Part shown: one piece after another, positions 35,925-45,481 of the stretch
Numbering within the stretch: the first letter of the stretch is position 1
Layout of the letters: each line of letters begins with the position of its first letter
Made by a program: the position numbers and the translations under genes
Assembly: GCF_030848805.1 (NCBI RefSeq)
Contig: NC_092358.1
Span: 9,216,433 to 9,280,432, forward strand
Reading direction: 5' to 3'
DNA: 64,000 nt
From: Temnothorax longispinosus
Lineage: Eukaryota > Arthropoda > Insecta > Hymenoptera > Formicidae
Notes under the pieces: generated by a model
Databases searched by the model: none
What the model saw: only the letters and a program-made list of their open reading frames with translations
What the model was told of the DNA's origin: nothing

Positions 35925-36060
35925 CAAATTTAAAAATATCAGCCTCAATGGTCAAATTGTGAAAGAGACGCTCCTCCGGCTAGGCCGGGCCGGCCGGGCT
36001 GGGTGTCGCTTTCGATATAATCATTGAGCGTCTGGAATGTGGTCACTCACAATACCCAGT
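35925..36060. repeat. Uninterrupted copy of the repeat split at 4.5/9.4 kb
   Basis: AAATTTAAAAATATCAGCCT, ATTGTGAAAGAGACGCTCCT, CCGGCTAGGCC and GAGCGTCTGGAATGTGGTC run continuously here. At the other locus the same sequence (inverse orientation) is split by 4502..9383 between CCTAGCCGG and AGGAGCG. Confidence 0.75.
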
Positions 36061-36153
36061 GAGAAATAAAAAGTCGAAATGATATCGAAATATGGACATC
36101 GAAATCCAACGTCATTTCGAGATTTAAACGGGCCTGGTTTCGAGAAATTTTCT

Positions 36154-36255
36154 ACATCGAAATCAGCTCAATTTCAAGTAATTTTCGACATCAAAATCAG
36201 CTCGATTTCAAGTAATTTTCGACATCAAAAACAGCTAAATTTCGAATAATTTTTT
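36154..36255. repeat. 34-bp tandem repeat, three units
   Basis: ACATC(G/A)AAA(T/A)CAGCT starts at 36154, 36188 and 36222, each unit ending in AAGTAATTTTCG or a variant. A looser fourth unit precedes. Confidence 0.85.
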
Positions 36256-36705
36256 ATAACAAAAGTAGTGCGAATTCAATATACTACAGTGCAACCATAG
36301 GTGCTGTAGATGGCCTCTCAATTGCTAATGTGGGGACTGTGAAACTTGGAAGGATTTGCAGCATTTCCAAAAATCCATTAATTTTTTTATTTTTGTTATA
36401 AGATAGACAAAAACAAAATAACTATTTCTATATATTATTCGCTATTGAGAGATGGAAAATTATAACAAAAATGTCATGTAACTAATGCTTGGTGTATTGA
36501 GACATTATTTCACACGAATAGTTGAAATACAAATAAAATTTGACACAAAAGAACAAGTAAAATTGTTCAAACTTGCTTTGTCTAACATAAAAAAAAAGGA
36601 CAATTTACAGGAAAGCTAAGAAATATTATAGAATCTTTACAACTTTTTTGTGTATAACACATATAATCTCATATGACCAGCTAAAATCTTTGAAAAATAG
36701 CCTTA

Positions 36706-36833
36706 TTATGTTGACTTCTTTTTTCCAAAAGAACCATCCTCCTGCTTTCTCCATGAGCTGTTGATTAGCCACTTTGCAGCACTTTTCTTTGCCACAGAAA
36801 TATCATAGATGTCAAATTTGGTTAGAAGAGCTC
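36706..36833 (-). other. Possible terminal exon of an unknown gene
   Basis: On the minus strand a tttctag acceptor precedes a 42-codon frame, ALLTKFDIYDISVAKKSAAK then WLINSSWRKQEDGSFGKKKS, closed by TAA. Composition and codon use look protein-like, unlike the surrounding AT-rich DNA. I do not recognise the family, and no upstream exon is visible before the 37132 element. It may be an isolated gene fragment carried by a transposon. Confidence 0.3.
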
Positions 36834-37131
36834 CTAGAAAGCAAAAGAATAAGACTTAAATTAAAAACAGTACATTTCACAAAAAAAATAAAAAAGATAA
36901 GATGACATTATCGCCAATCAATGTAACGATAATTGTAGGTATAAACTAATATTCATTCATTAAAACTTCTCAAAAACATAATAAAACAATTTCAAAAAAA
37001 TCCCCATATACATTCAACGTCAGGTATATCTTTTTCACTTCAATAACAATCACCAAACATTTTTTTGATAAAGATGAGTAGAGAGAAAAATAAAATATAA
37101 GCTGTAAGATGCTTATCTGATACATTATTTT

Positions 37132-38074
37132 CAGGTAGCAAACACAAGTCATTTTGACGTCAAATTTTGGTCCTTTACTAACCATTCCTGACATCATGGC
37201 GGCATAATGACGTTAAAATGACGGTCTAATGTCACAGACAATTGACGCGCGGATACGTTATTTTGACGTCATTTTCTGACGTCTTATTGACGGCAAAAAT
37301 AGGTCCATTGTACAACATACCGGTTTCCAGAAAAGTTTTTTATAAAATTAAAATTTTAAAATGTCTACTTGATAAACGTTTATAAAAAAATGTTCTTTTT
37401 CTTTATCTAAGAAAAAAAAGCTTTTTTAACTGTTTCGTTACATGCCATGTGCGTATAGCCGCTCTCAAGGCGGTCAGATCCTAGTACAGTACCGCGCCCG
37501 AGTCGCTTGACTTCGATAATCCAGTGGACATTGACGATCTTCTCACCCTAATGCTTCCTTATTAACTGTACTTGTCTATAACAGGTACATCTTTAAAGTG
37601 TTCAAAAATCTTGTAATGATAATCTTCTTGATAGCTATAACACTGCATGAAATAGTTATCATAAAACTATAATCACACGCAACTACATCCACTTATACCA
37701 TAAATTCGCCACTTCAATCATAAAGTTGCGAAACAAACATATTGTAGTTAATTTTGTGGTTTTTATTTTATTATTACTTTATTATACAATATTAAGAAGT
37801 AAAAATAATTATATTACAAAAAGACCTTATTTGAACGACTTTAAGACGTCTTTAAAATGACGTCTTTATATGGTCTAAGAAATGACGTCTTATAAACGTT
37901 TATTATTAGTCGCCGATATAGACCAAAAATGACTAAAAATAGACGTTATAATGACGTTATGGAATAACGTCAGTATAATGTCATTTTTAAAGACAGTCGC
38001 TTTTTGGTCATTTGACGTCATTTGTACAAACATGACTAGTATTTGACGTCAAAATGACTTGTGTTTGCTACCTG
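37132..38074. mobile_element. 943-bp element with perfect 34-bp inverted ends and CRE-like sites
   Basis: CAGGTAGCAAACACAAGTCA-TTTTGACGTCAAAT at the left is exactly mirrored at 38041..38074. The interior is filled with TGACGTC/AATGACG units; the full palindrome TGACGTCA occurs at least four times (about 37154, 37263, 38015, 38045). No coding frame and no clear target duplication. Superfamily unassigned. Confidence 0.82.
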
Positions 38075-38105
38075 GGTTGGCATTTAATTTATTGGCATTT
38101 TTTTA

Positions 38106-38463
38106 ATGATTATAGAACTTGCCGATCACTTATTGAAATGTAAAATCTTAACGGGTGATAAAGTAGGAGATATTGTTTTCTTAAATCGTATAACTTTGTA
38201 TTGCGAAAATGTATATCCTTTCACTTTTAAAAGAAGACAATTTCCGATAAAATTAGCTTTTGCTATGACAATTAACAAGTCACAGGGACAAACATTTGAC
38301 AGGGTATATAGGAATAGATCTTCGTAAAGATGTTTTTAATCATGGACAACTTTATGTTGCCTTTTCACGAGTACGTTTTTGGGAAGCATTAAAAATTTAT
38401 CTTGGCAGTCAGCGAAATAATAAACAAGTTAAAAATTACGTATATAAAGAAATATATGTATAA
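38106..38463 (+). pseudogene. Helitron (PIF1-type) helicase C-terminal remnant, frameshifted
   Basis: The frame reads HLLKCKILTGDKVGDIVFLN, YPFTFKRRQFPIKLAFAMTI, NKSQGQTFDRV; then, after a frameshift at about 38305, GIDLRKDVFNHGQLYVAFSR, VRFWEALKIYLGSQRNNK, ending in TAA at 38461-38463. The RRQFPIKLAFAMTINKSQGQ and QLYVAFSRV blocks are the last two superfamily 1 helicase motifs of Helitron RepHel proteins. Only the C-terminus remains. It lies 31 bp right of the 37132..38074 element. Confidence 0.85.
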
Positions 38464-38860
38464 CTTTTCTCCTCTTAAATTTTTATATAAAAGTATAGTT
38501 TTTGACATATATAATTATGTGCGTATATCATTAAAAATGTACAGTTAAAGAATAAATGGCGCGCGTGTATATATTTAAGCTATAATGTAGTAGTATTGTA
38601 TTTATTTCATGTTTAAGCGCGTGCTTTGTACTATTTTGTGATATATAATGAAAAAGGTAAATGACGCGCGCGGTGATCGTACTTTTCGTTTAACTTTTTT
38701 GTTTGGAGTCTCAGCCTAATTCTACAAACGGTATGATATTCCTTGATGTCTACTGAATGGACCTGCACCCTCATTTTGTAACATCAAATTGTAGAATTTT
38801 TATACGAAGCAAATATTGTTAAAAACGAGTGTAGGTATTACAGACAGCTTTAAGATCACC
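38464..38860. other. No gene; probable Helitron 3' tail region
   Basis: AT-rich with two GCGCGC patches (about 38558 and 38668). A definite Helitron 3' hairpin with CTRR end was not found. Confidence 0.35.
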
Positions 38861-38864
38861 TTAA

Positions 38865-40119
38865 GGGGTAAAGCCACTCTAGAATTTTCAAAAAATCAAT
38901 TTTTTTTGGTCTTAGAAATAAAGGTACACTTGGTTTCAAAGCTCAGAAAAATCTCTATTATCCCTTTTTTGTAATCCGTCTGCCGGCGCGTTCGGAGCGC
39001 GCTTCGAGGGGATGCTGGAGACAGGTCTGTTTTACCGCGATATTTTCAGACACACAAATCTTTTGATTGATTTCACCGAATTAAAAATTTTTTTTCCAGA
39101 ATTAAAGTTTGAACGATAACGAAGACGGCACCAATTGCGTATGAAAAACAAAAAAAATTAGAAAATTACAGTTTTATTTTCGATTCTGCGGTCGACTCAT
39201 GACAACATTTGCTGCACATAAAAGTTTTAGACTGTGTACGTATACAAAAACCTTGCAGCCGTCACGGAAATACAATAAAGAAGAATCCTGTGCTTGCAGA
39301 AATGAGCTGCGAGCTTTAGTATAAGAGAAAAGTATGTTAGAAAATTTCATATGCACATGTAACGCGTCTCCCCGAATTCAGCCAAAAACATACAGATCAG
39401 TATAACGGGTAGCCCTAGAGCAGGCGCTCTGTATGTATGTGTAAGAATCGGTGAGCACTTCTTTATTGACGCTGGTCGAGTTTGCCTGCGCTCTGTATGT
39501 ATGTGTAAGAATCGGTGAGCACTTCTTTATCGACGCTGATCGAGTTTGCCCGTGACTCCAGCATCTCCTTAAACGCGTTTTTCTCGAAATCGCTTTTTTA
39601 AAATCGGGCGGAATAAGAACTCGAACACCTTTTATCCGATTGACTTAAAATTTTGAGTGAAACTTTACAATAACATTATCTTTAGAAGTACATGTGGATT
39701 TTGCGATAAGTTGAATAAAACTTTTTTTATAAACAATTTTGTGCGAAATTTTTTAGCGAAAAATGAAACACTTTTTTTTAACATGCACCATTCTTACAAA
39801 AAATGATATTTTGCAATTCCCACATGTACTTCTATAGAAAAACTTATATACTTTTCAAAAATCTTTGAATTTTTGTTCCAGCTCAAAAATTATAGGAGCT
39901 TCGATTCCGCCCGTTGAACGCCTTCCGCAAAAAGGCACTTTGGAGCAATGGCTCTGGCGCCGCCATTTTGGCAATAAATAATTAATAAAAAAAATTTTTT
40001 TATACTTTAATATATAGATAATAAATAGAATTAAACAGATTTTCATTTATGATTATTGTATTTCTGAAAAAAATTATCAAAAATTGGCTTTTTTTGGGAC
40101 TCTAGAATGGCGTTACCCC
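38865..40119. mobile_element. TTAA-flanked inverted-repeat element 4 (1.25 kb)
   Basis: TTAA at 38861-38864 and 40120-40123. Ends GGGGTAAAGCCACTCTAGA and TCTAGAATGGCGTTACCCC are inverted with a few mismatches, continuing into an AAAAAATCAATTTT-like segment. Contains a 64-bp tandem duplication. No transposase frame. The TTAA site suggests piggyBac-type transposition, though the ends start GGGG rather than CCC. Confidence 0.7.
39424..39551. repeat. 64-bp tandem duplication
   Basis: GCGCTCTGTATGTATGTGTA begins at 39424 and 39488; both units include AATCGGTGAGCACTTCTTTA and CGAGTTTGCC. Only a few bases differ. Confidence 0.9.
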
Positions 40120-40302
40120 TTAAATCGATTCACCTGAGATATTCAACATTTCTTTATCACATTTTAGATTTGATATTCTTTTTCATATTCTTTTTCTCTT
40201 TATACTTATTAATATTTAAACTGTAAGAATAAAGGCCAACAATCGAGCATAGACGTGGATGTCAAATTAAAGTTCGTTTATTAAACATAAGTATATGTAG
40301 AA

Positions 40303-40338
40303 CGGGACGTTTCGACCGCACAGGGTCTTCTTCAGCCG
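40303..40338 (-). ncRNA. Minimal hammerhead-ribozyme-like motif
   Basis: On the minus strand: CGG, then CTGAAGA (matches core CUGANGA), then GACC-loop-GGTC (stem II), then GAAA, then CGTC and CCG. The CGG and CCG pair as stem I, and stem III would be only A-U/C-G with no loop. Such minimal hammerheads are known in Penelope-like elements and are thought to act as dimers. Secondary structure was drawn by eye only. Confidence 0.5.
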
Positions 40339-40875
40339 ATACAAATTAAAAAATTACATAAAGTCGCGCAATAATCAGTAAAACTGTGAACGGTAAAAGG
40401 AAACAAATTCGATGGAAATAACAAAGTCATCCGGAGTCACATCTTACATGAGAGCATTCTAATGGTAAAATATAAAATTGTATATATGTATATAGATTTC
40501 TGTAGAGTCAATTGTGCAATGTAAAATTGCATATACGTAAATTCGCAAGTCAGTAGTCAGAGGTAAATCCATGATTTTTCTTCGTTGATTGGCGAAAACG
40601 AACCAAGTCAGTTGTTAAAAGGCGTTAAATCTTATGTCCGACAACGGTGTGGTCAAGTTTAAACTACGTTCTGAAATTTGATGTCTCGATAATGGGAGGA
40701 ACCTTATGTGCATGGTTTAAAAATTCTCCATATGGACTTACAAATTACAGAATTAGGTCGTGGCCCGATGTTTCGCGCTCTCACGGTCGATGTTTGCTCC
40801 TTTCTGTCTCAAATACTAATGGCAAGCACGCTGCGTAGGTTAACAACGAAGGTTAGTCTTTGAAATAATAAATAG

Positions 40876-41227
40876 TTAGATATCGGTGAGTTCGCTGAGA
40901 ATACTGTAATATGACTCATCCAGATACTCTGTGTCCATGTTTAAATTAATGCCTTTTTTTTGTTCTTTAATATGTAACATTTCCGAGATTGTCTTTTATA
41001 ATAGTTAGGTTCCGTATCCATTATTTTAACGTTATCCCAATCGAAGGAATGGTTAAATTCTATAATATGTTCGGAAATGACCGAGTGTCTGGATGGGTCC
41101 ATTTTTATGTTATTTTTATGTTCGTTCATTCTAGTTTTTAATTGCCGCTTTGTCTGTCCTACATAGGAGGCCTCGCAATCATTACATGCAATCTTATAAA
41201 CAACGTTACTATATTGATGGCTAGTGA
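40876..41227 (-). pseudogene. GIY-YIG endonuclease domain of a Penelope-like ORF
   Basis: Encodes NVVYKIACNDCEASYVGQTK (GIY-like VYK and YVG), RQLKTRMNEHKNNIK, SRHSVISEHIIEFNHSFDW and DTEPNYYKR, then after a 1-nt frameshift at about 41001 ISEMLHIKEQK, ending SILSELTDI and TAA at 40876. An upstream MNSIIKAQKDK segment is in another frame, so there is a second frameshift at about 41222. GIY-YIG endonucleases nick the target DNA for Penelope retrotransposition. Confidence 0.8.
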
Positions 41228-41321
41228 GTTCTTGTCCTTTTGTGCTTTAATTATGCTATTCATTTTGTTAAGGCATTAGCCTATTATGTGTTCCCTTCTA
41301 TTGAATAGTAATGTTGCTTTT

Positions 41322-41700
41322 TCATATTTGCTTATTAATATTTATATTATAACCCAATAATTATAGAATTTTGAATTAGTCTTAAATTTTTCAAAATTTT
41401 TCAAATTACGAAATGGATTCTTATGTCAATAATTTATCTACTTTTCGGAATAAATTGTTAAGAACAAAATATAATAATTTATAAATATAAGGTTTATTAA
41501 AGGTTTATAAAGGTTTATTAAATATATTTTTTCATACTATAATTCTATTTAAACTGTTTAAGTTTTTTTCTAATAAGGAAGTAATGTTTTAATTTTACAA
41601 AATATTAAAATATTATAACACAAAATCTAATTTTAATCTGTTTTTATAAAAAATTAAAACATTATAACTACGTAAATCTAGCTTCCTAACGTAACCGACG
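41322..41700. other. AT-rich DNA, no gene
   Basis: No reading frame or repeat of note. Confidence 0.4.
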
Positions 41701-41810
41701 TTTTGTTCCCCGGAAAAAATCTCCCGGAAATCAGTTCCCGGAAAAAATCTCCCCATCAAAAAATCTCCCCCGGAAAAAATTTCCGTGCCCAGCAAAAACC
41801 GAGGTGCCAC

Positions 41811-42010
41811 ATGGGTTTACAACTTTCAACGTGTGAAAAGCCCACTCACGTACTTTGCAAGGCACACTATGTGTATAGTTTAATGATAGTGGAGCCCCCC
41901 GCAGGGGGCGAAACCTACTACCTCCACGCATACACTTTTCGCGCGAGGCGAGGTGCCACATGGGTTTACAACTTTCCACGTGTGAAAAGCCCACGCATAT
42001 ACTTTGCAAG
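41811..42010. repeat. GC-rich module, inverse copy of the 19.4-19.6 kb repeat
   Basis: GAGGTGCCACATGGGTTTAC...CGTGTGAAAAGCCCAC occurs at 41811 and again at 41949 (direct, 138-bp spacing). The stretch between, with GTGGAGCCCCCCGCAGGGGG and CCTCCACGCATACACTTTT, is the reverse of 19430..19560. Upstream (41710-41790) TCCCCCGGAAAAAAT-type units repeat four times. Confidence 0.7.
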
Positions 42011-42270
42011 ACAACTTTTCTCAAGAAGTTTAACGCAACCAGCAAAGCGCAAATAAATTAAAAAAGTCGTCATGACTAAAAACAAAGACAATAAATACAT
42101 AACTCATGATAATTTAATACAACGAAAGATTGACAGCAACATTCCTCAGAATTTTCAACGCATCCAACAAAGCGCAATTAACGTAATACAATCGGCGTAA
42201 CTAACAACAAAGATAAATAACACATAATTCATAACACATTTTTATAACGACAGATTAGCAGCGACATTCC

Positions 42271-42572
42271 TCAAAAATATTGTAACATATCCTGTCGGTT
42301 GTAGGCTGCAACGAGACTCTTCAATTGCGCATCGTTGTCTTTGTAGCGCTTGTTTCTATTATTCGCAGGAGCGTGAGCATTCGCGCGCGCAATGTGAGCT
42401 TCGACGAGACCCTGCTCTGCTTGAAGCAACAATCATTTTCCACAGTACGAGATGTGAACCATTTGCTCTCCGATTTTTAGTGCATGGTGCCATCCTTCCA
42501 CTGCATTGTTGGTACGAGCAACAGCCACCATCACTGAAGAGTAGTGGTTCCACAAAGAAATATCAAACATTG
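42271..42572 (-). pseudogene. MULE-type transposase C-terminal fragment
   Basis: The frame reads FDISLWNHYSSVMVAVAR, TNNAVEGWHHALK, then an in-frame TGA after SYCGK, then EQGLVEAHIARANAHAPANN, RNKRYKDNDAQLKSLVAAYN, RQDMLQY. The WNHY...RTNNAVEGWHHALK block is the C-terminal signature of MULE-derived insect proteins. The internal stop, and a shift at LQYF/LRNVAAN, show it is dead. Confidence 0.75.
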
Positions 42573-42772
42573 CACCGGCTCAGATAAAGTGTGCTGTGTG
42601 GGAATCTATGTTAGTAAATAGTAGAAATAGACATTAGAGTTTATTAGTTTAAAGAAGAAAGAGTTAAAAGAGTTAAAAAGTTATAGAACTAGAATCGTAT
42701 TGCCTAAAGAAGAAGCAGAAGACACCTTTATTTTCCTTGCCTTCAGGATAATCATCTCAAAAAAAAGCACGC

Positions 42773-43224
42773 GCGTAATGACAGATGACAGATGTCACAG
42801 TCACGTGGAACGACGATCATGGCGGGGATGGTCACGTAGCAGGAGGAGTGAAGAGCAGGGAGGGGGAGGGGAACTGTCTTCCCTCCGCACTTGTCAACAC
42901 TGTCAACAGTATGGCTCCGTAGACGATGCGTACGTCGTACGGAATCGCGTGACCAGATGTTGCACGCGGCAGCGAACGCGACGAGTCTCGCTGGCGGTGC
43001 GACGGTACCATCGCGGCCGACAGCCGACAGCCGCGGGTGAAAGTACAAGGAACCGGAGAGGAACGGGAACGCGCGCGATGCGCGCGAATTCCTAACCTGC
43101 CGAGCTGTCCAGCGTTGTGCGGAGTCATCGCGATGTGAATCCGTTTCCCTTAGCTACGCGATTTACGTAAATTCCTCGTAGGATCCCCTTGCCCCCCTCC
43201 CTTGTGTCGTCGAGCGCCCCTGAA
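42773..43224 (+). promoter_or_regulatory. GC/CpG-rich leader region of the INPP5K-like gene
   Basis: A sharp rise in GC and CpG (ACGCGACGAGTCTCGCTGGC, GAACGCGCGCGATGCGCGCG) directly before the ATG at 43225. Overlapping ORFs on both strands here are typical of GC-rich non-coding DNA. Inferred 5' UTR/promoter; no TATA box or defined start is claimed. Confidence 0.4.
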
Positions 43225-45481
43225 ATGGCGTGTCCGGTGGAACGGCTCAGGTAAATCGAAAAGAAGTAACCGGATCTATATAGGTTATATCTCGCAGAGA
43301 ATGTACTGTTTCTTAACGCGTTTCTTTTCACGCCGCATAGAATTTACTTCGTCACGTACAATGTGGCTACGAGGTTCCCGGATCCCAGACAGGACCTTCA
43401 GCAGCTCCTGGGCATTGCAGCCTGCGACGAGTCAAAGCTGTGGCCAGATTTATATTTCATCGGGTACGTCTAAATGGCCAGTCTACAATGAGTCGTTAGT
43501 CGTTAGTCAGATGTCGGAAGAGAGTCGAAAAAAGTCATAAACGTGTCATAAGGCGATCGGAAGTCTGTAATCGGCAATCATAAGCGATTGGCCAAATGCC
43601 ATCTCTTACGATCACCGATTACAGGCCTTCGATTGCTTACAATACGCTTATAACTATTTCTTCCGACATCTGACTAACGACTAACGACTCCTTGTAGACT
43701 GGCCATAAAACGTTGTTCTGCGTGTATCAGATTTAATGATAAAGCGTATGTGCTTTTAGTTTGCAGGAAGTTAAATCCCAACCGCAAAATATAGTGTTAG
43801 ACTATATACTATTCGAGGATCCGTGGACTAAAGCCTTTAAGTAAAATTTGTTAGGACGATACAACTTGTATCATACATATGTAATTCAATATATATATTC
43901 ACTTAGGAGATGAAAATTAAATGCTGACATGTTTGCAGAGATGTGCTGAAGAAGTATGATTACGTGAAAATACGTTCGCAACGGTTGCAGGGTCTTGTTC
44001 TGAATGCTTTCTGTCTGAGGAAGCACTTGACGCATTTAAGATTGATAGAAGCTCAGTATACCAAGACGGGTTTCGGTGGCATGTGGGTAAGAAAGCAATG
44101 TGACAACAGCAATTGCTGTTCTACTAACAACGTTACTTGTCTTCAGGGAAACAAGGGTGCGGTGAGCGTAAGAATGAATGCCTACGGAGTCAGCATTTGC
44201 GTGGTGAACACGCATTTAACTCCTCATGACCATTTGCTAGCCGATAGAATAGCAGATTATAATACCATCGTGACAGATCATACTTTTACTGCTCCGTTTA
44301 CATCGAGAATATTATATCACGAGTATGGATATTTTTATGCTGAAATAGGCATTACATCATTCAAATAGAATTAACTACGTTGTTAGTAATGTTATGTAAT
44401 ATACGCTTCTTATTAGCTATATATTTTGGATCGGCGACTTGAACTTTCGACTTAATGGAGAGGAGTTAACCGCCGCCGATATAGACTTACTGGTGAAGAA
44501 GAAGCAATTGAAGGAACTTCTCGAAAGAGATCAGTTGAGAATGGTGATGAAGGAGCAACAAGCCTTCGCCGAACTTAATGAAAGTAGCATCACGTTCCCG
44601 CCTACTTACAAATACGAGTTTGAGTCCCAGGAATTTGATCTCAAGTAAATTTATATTTAATTTATATAAATCTGAAAGTATAGTAATTAAATTTGAGACA
44701 TACATTTACGTATGTGATATATATTTACATTCTTTTTAATGGAACTAGCGTTTTAATATGTTATGTAATTAATTTGCCACGCAGGCGTAGACCGTCTTGG
44801 ACCGACAGGATTTTATACAAAGTAAATGCGGCAGATATATACGACGACATAGAAATTCACACTGAGCAGCTTACTTACAAGAGCCATCCCAATTATAGTG
44901 TTTCCGATCACAAACCTGTAACTGGAGAGTTCAATATCGTGGTAAAAATACAGTCTTGTAGTACATCACCCCTTTTTATCGAGCTACATGTGAATGACAA
45001 ATTTCTATTTTTTAGGTCAGACCTAATGTAGAAAATCACTTTGTGGAATTTCAAGACTGTACCGTGGAGGAAAATTTTATATCTTACAAACTGCAGAGAG
45101 ATTTCATTCCAAGCAACGGAGACTGGATAGGTCTCTTTCCTAACGAATTTTCCAGTTTAGATGATTACATCATTTACGAATACGTTAGCCGCGGTAAGTT
45201 TCTCGTTCCATTACATTCGTTCCTGATGTCACTTGATGTCATTGTTCCTATTCAAGTGTCTCCTAATAATTACTTAATATGTAGGTAAACCAACATCAAT
45301 TTCTGACGAACCTCACGCGAACACGGAACGAATATCATACAATGACTCGGCGCTTCGTCTGTCGGAAATGTATTGCTTGGTGTATGTAGCTCAACGAGGA
45401 GATCTTATGGAGATTTTGGGTGTGAGTCCGGAATTTTCGGGACCTCGCAGATCAATCGAACAGTGTGTTTTAGCTACATAA
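43225..45481 (+). CDS. INPP5K: INPP5K-like inositol polyphosphate 5-phosphatase, complete, 437 aa
   Basis: Removes the 5-phosphate from phosphoinositides/inositol phosphates; the vertebrate homologue (SKIP) acts at ER and ruffling membranes. Exons: 43225-43250, 43341-43463, 43760-43840, 43939-44086, 44147-44322, 44417-44644, 44785-44941, 45016-45193, 45285-45481. All introns are GT/AG, every phase joins, and the total of 1314 nt gives 437 residues (human about 448). Start MACPVERLRIYFVTYNVAT. Catalytic 5-phosphatase motifs: IGLQEVKSQPQN, GFGGMWGNKGAVSVRM, VVNTHLTPHD, WIGDLNFRLNGEEL, PSWTDRILYKV, SDHKPVTGEF. The C-terminal SKICH domain (VEFQDCTVEENF...GDWIGLFPNEF...LVYVAQRG) is the INPP5K arrangement. 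Intron 2 holds a MITE. It is convergent with the methuselah-like gene 2 kb downstream. Highly likely functional. Confidence 0.95.
43475..43705. mobile_element. 231-bp MITE in INPP5K intron 2
   Basis: TGGCCAGTCTACAATGAGTC...CAGATGTCGGAAGA at the left is mirrored by TCTTCCGACATCTG...AGTCTCCTTG-like ...CTGGCCA at the right (inverted ends about 47 bp). TAAA flanks both sides, a possible 4-bp target duplication. The core has GTAATCGG/CCGATTAC and AAGCGATTGG-type dyads. It sits between the second and third coding exons and leaves their splice sites intact. Confidence 0.82.

Larger units (their letters stand above)
40240..41320 (-). mobile_element. Penelope-like element, 3' fragment
   Basis: Read on the minus strand: the end of a reverse transcriptase ORF with a GIY-YIG endonuclease domain, then about 600 nt of tail including a hammerhead-like motif and the GGTCGAAACGTC block typical of Penelope-like elements. 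Truncated upstream; at least two frameshifts. Confidence 0.75.

Noticed and set aside
38540..38700. Helitron 3' terminus
   Set aside because: GC patches are present, but no hairpin followed by CTRR could be placed with confidence.
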